Shown here piece by piece: positions 62,740-64,000 of a DNA stretch of 64,000 bases. The position numbers and the translations under genes are program-made. Source of the DNA: Gymnorhina tibicen (lineage: Eukaryota > Chordata > Aves > Passeriformes > Artamidae); contig VXAZ01009661.1 of the NCBI GenBank assembly GCA_013399875.1, forward strand, positions 1 to 64,000. The letters are read 5' to 3'. The notes under the pieces were generated by a model. It saw only the letters and a program-made list of their open reading frames with translations, was not told the DNA's origin and searched no databases. How positions within the stretch are numbered: the stretch's first letter is position 1; the number at the start of each line of letters is the position of its first letter.

Positions 62740-62809
62740 TCTTGCTCAGAGTTGGTACTGGCTGGTACTGCCCCTGGTGTCTAACCCACATCTGTTCTAG
62801 CAAATCAGT
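62740..62809 (-). other. Candidate exon with strong donor, minus strand
   Basis: The segment ends at a strong donor, AAGA|GTAAGT (62740/62739). It can begin after an AAAACCAG acceptor that is preceded by a pyrimidine-rich TTCATCCTCTTCTTCTAG tract. The open frame encodes TDLLEQMWVRHQGQYQ and a few further residues, ending with one base that pairs with the two leading bases of the candidate exon at 61955-62044. It could instead contain a start codon at the methionine. I do not recognise it. The rearranged CR1 begins about 210 bases upstream. Confidence 0.17.
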
Positions 62810-63021
62810 CTGGTTTTAGGAACTAGAAGAAGAGGATGAAGCAGAATAAGGGTTTTATTTTTCCATCATTCTACTATAGCTTTTTGAAATATCAATTTCT
62901 TCTTTTAAGGCTCAGTGGAGATATTTTTTCCTTTGAGTTTTAGCAGTAAACACAACAAATCTGAAATTTCTGTCCACTTATAAAACTAGACACAGATGCT
63001 GACATATCTTAAGGAAGAACA

Positions 63022-64000
63022 GTACAACCATGCACAAACAATACAATTTTCTGACAGCTCCAGGCAATTTCATGATGCAAGTGATCAATCAACAGACTAG
63101 AGGTGACGCCTTGTTGGACCTGCTCCTCACAGAGAAGAAAGAAGTGGTGGAAGGGATGAAGATCAAGGGCAGCTTTGGCTGGAGTGACCAAGAGACTGTG
63201 AAGATTAAGGCTCTAAGAGAGTTTAACAAAACAGAATTACAACATCCATCTTCAGAACTGATGATTTTTGGAGCTTCAACAAAGACAACAGTAACCCAGA
63301 GGAGGGAGGATTGAGATAGGCAGAACTCAGGTCAGTTAAACTTACAGAAACCTTTGGAACCAGAAAGGAAAAAAGCAAACACTTCATTCATATTAAATAA
63401 AATTGAAGAGAGGATGGAACAAGGCCACTTACAGGCCATTGCCCTCAACCTGGTCCTAGAAGGGAAGAGAGCAAATTCCCTTGAAGCCATTTCTAAACAT
63501 ATGAAAGGCAAGGAGGTAATGGTTTACCAAGGGCAAATCCTGCCCAACATCTCTGATTGCTTTCTGGGATGAAATAACCAGCACAAGGAGAGGGCAGTGG
63601 ATGATATATACATTGATTTGGACAAAATTTTTAATACACCACCATGTAGTTTCCTTCTGACCAGTTTGGTAAGATATGGGGATGGGTAAGTGTATAGTAA
63701 AGCAGGTGGAAAATTGTGTAAAGTGCTGGGCTACTCAACCACTACAGCTAGCGGCTACTACCACTGATGCACACAGCAGCTCTGCAGGATTGACCCTGAG
63801 GGACAGCAGGCTGCCAGAAGGCAGCATTGTTCCTTGGCAGCAAAACTGCTGCTGGCTCACATCCCAGTTTGCACCAGCACAGGGACAGCAACAGGGACAG
63901 GCACAGATCCTGCCTTGCTGCTTGGCACCAGCAGTGCAGGGTCTAGGTCTGGAGCCTTGGATGCATGAAGGGAATTGAAGGGTGCTGGGCTGGTTGATCC
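63022..64000 (+). mobile_element. CR1 LINE ORF2 remnant with internal deletions, cut by window edge
   Basis: The plus strand encodes, at 63030-63230, the end of the CR1 ORF2 endonuclease region (NFMMQVINQQTRGDALLDLL, then a GSFGWSDQE block matching the family's SLGCSDHE). Diverged fingers/palm segments of the reverse transcriptase follow: LEAISKHMKGKEV (63480-63520) and motif A with IYIDLDKIF around 63606-63632, where the first motif aspartate is retained. A TGGAAAATTGTGTAAAGTGC block comes next. Around 63800 it appears to jump to a GGACAGCAGGCTG block that in the family lies beyond the FADD box. The last bases (GGGTGCTGGGCTGGTT) match the corresponding block at 49332 in the CR1 at 48.5 kb, so the element continues past the window. 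Large parts expected between these blocks are missing. The frames at 63030, 63354 and 63676 are pieces of this one dead element, not host genes. Confidence 0.82.

Larger units (their letters stand above)
60134..63019. other. AT-rich sequence flanking candidate exons
   Basis: Apart from the three candidate exons listed separately, nothing is recognised here. A (CA)n run of 14 bases lies at 62323-62336. At 60674 on the plus strand a CTTTCAG acceptor-like site opens a 51-codon frame that lacks a matching donor; I do not call it an exon. Confidence 0.5.

Noticed and set aside
63030..63978. Three consecutive plus-strand frames that look protein-like
   Set aside because: They match CR1 ORF2 segments in order, so they belong to a dead retrotransposon and not to a host gene.
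1..64000. Search for tRNA, rRNA, CRISPR arrays, bacterial operons or an autonomous novel system
   Set aside because: No cloverleaf-like, rRNA-like or regularly spaced repeat arrays were seen. All multi-copy structure is explained by CR1, one LTR, simple repeats and the assembly artefact.

Overview
The window looks like AT-rich bird nuclear DNA, either intergenic or deep intronic. The evidence is its repeats. At least seven pieces of CR1, the dominant avian LINE, are present, several ending in the diagnostic CR1 3' tail (a degenerate ATTCTRTG-type repeat). There is also a copy of an ERVL-like long terminal repeat common in bird genomes. I find no complete protein-coding gene, rRNA, tRNA or CRISPR array, and no bacterial or viral gene organisation. 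The long open frames are either antisense shadows of CR1 or unrecognisable, repeat-free frames of the length expected by chance.

Layout. 1-7184 is mostly unique AT-rich sequence with a weak CR1 remnant near 3.3-3.5 kb. A minus-strand CR1 lies at 7185-7700. From 7.7 to 14.9 kb the sequence is unique, with a candidate regulatory block at about 13.96-14.42 kb. At 14.90-16.02 kb an ERVL-like LTR on the minus strand is interrupted by an assembly fault. A 490-bp segment appears twice, separated by a single N, and the second copy carries an NN with a 17-bp unmerged contig overlap. After this come a minus-strand CR1 (21.84-22.34 kb), a plus-strand CR1 (24.69-25.15 kb) and a 21-kb stretch with no clear transposon (25.15-46.9 kb). 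That stretch contains homeodomain- and POU-type motifs near 28.4-29.4 kb. Three plus-strand CR1 pieces follow at 46.9-47.34, 48.5-49.52 and 49.65-49.92 kb; the last fuses endonuclease sequence directly to the element's 3' end. Then 49.92-63.02 kb is mostly unique, and a rearranged plus-strand CR1 runs off the right edge from 63.02 kb.

The only hint of a host gene is on the minus strand at 59.9-62.8 kb. Four short open segments there have reasonable splice signals and compatible phases, and a canonical AATAAA follows the last one. I do not recognise the product and chance could explain it, so it is recorded as a low-confidence candidate. Nothing supports a new multi-gene system. The best leads are the assembly artefact, the internally deleted or duplicated CR1 copies, the candidate 3' gene end and a few possible enhancers.
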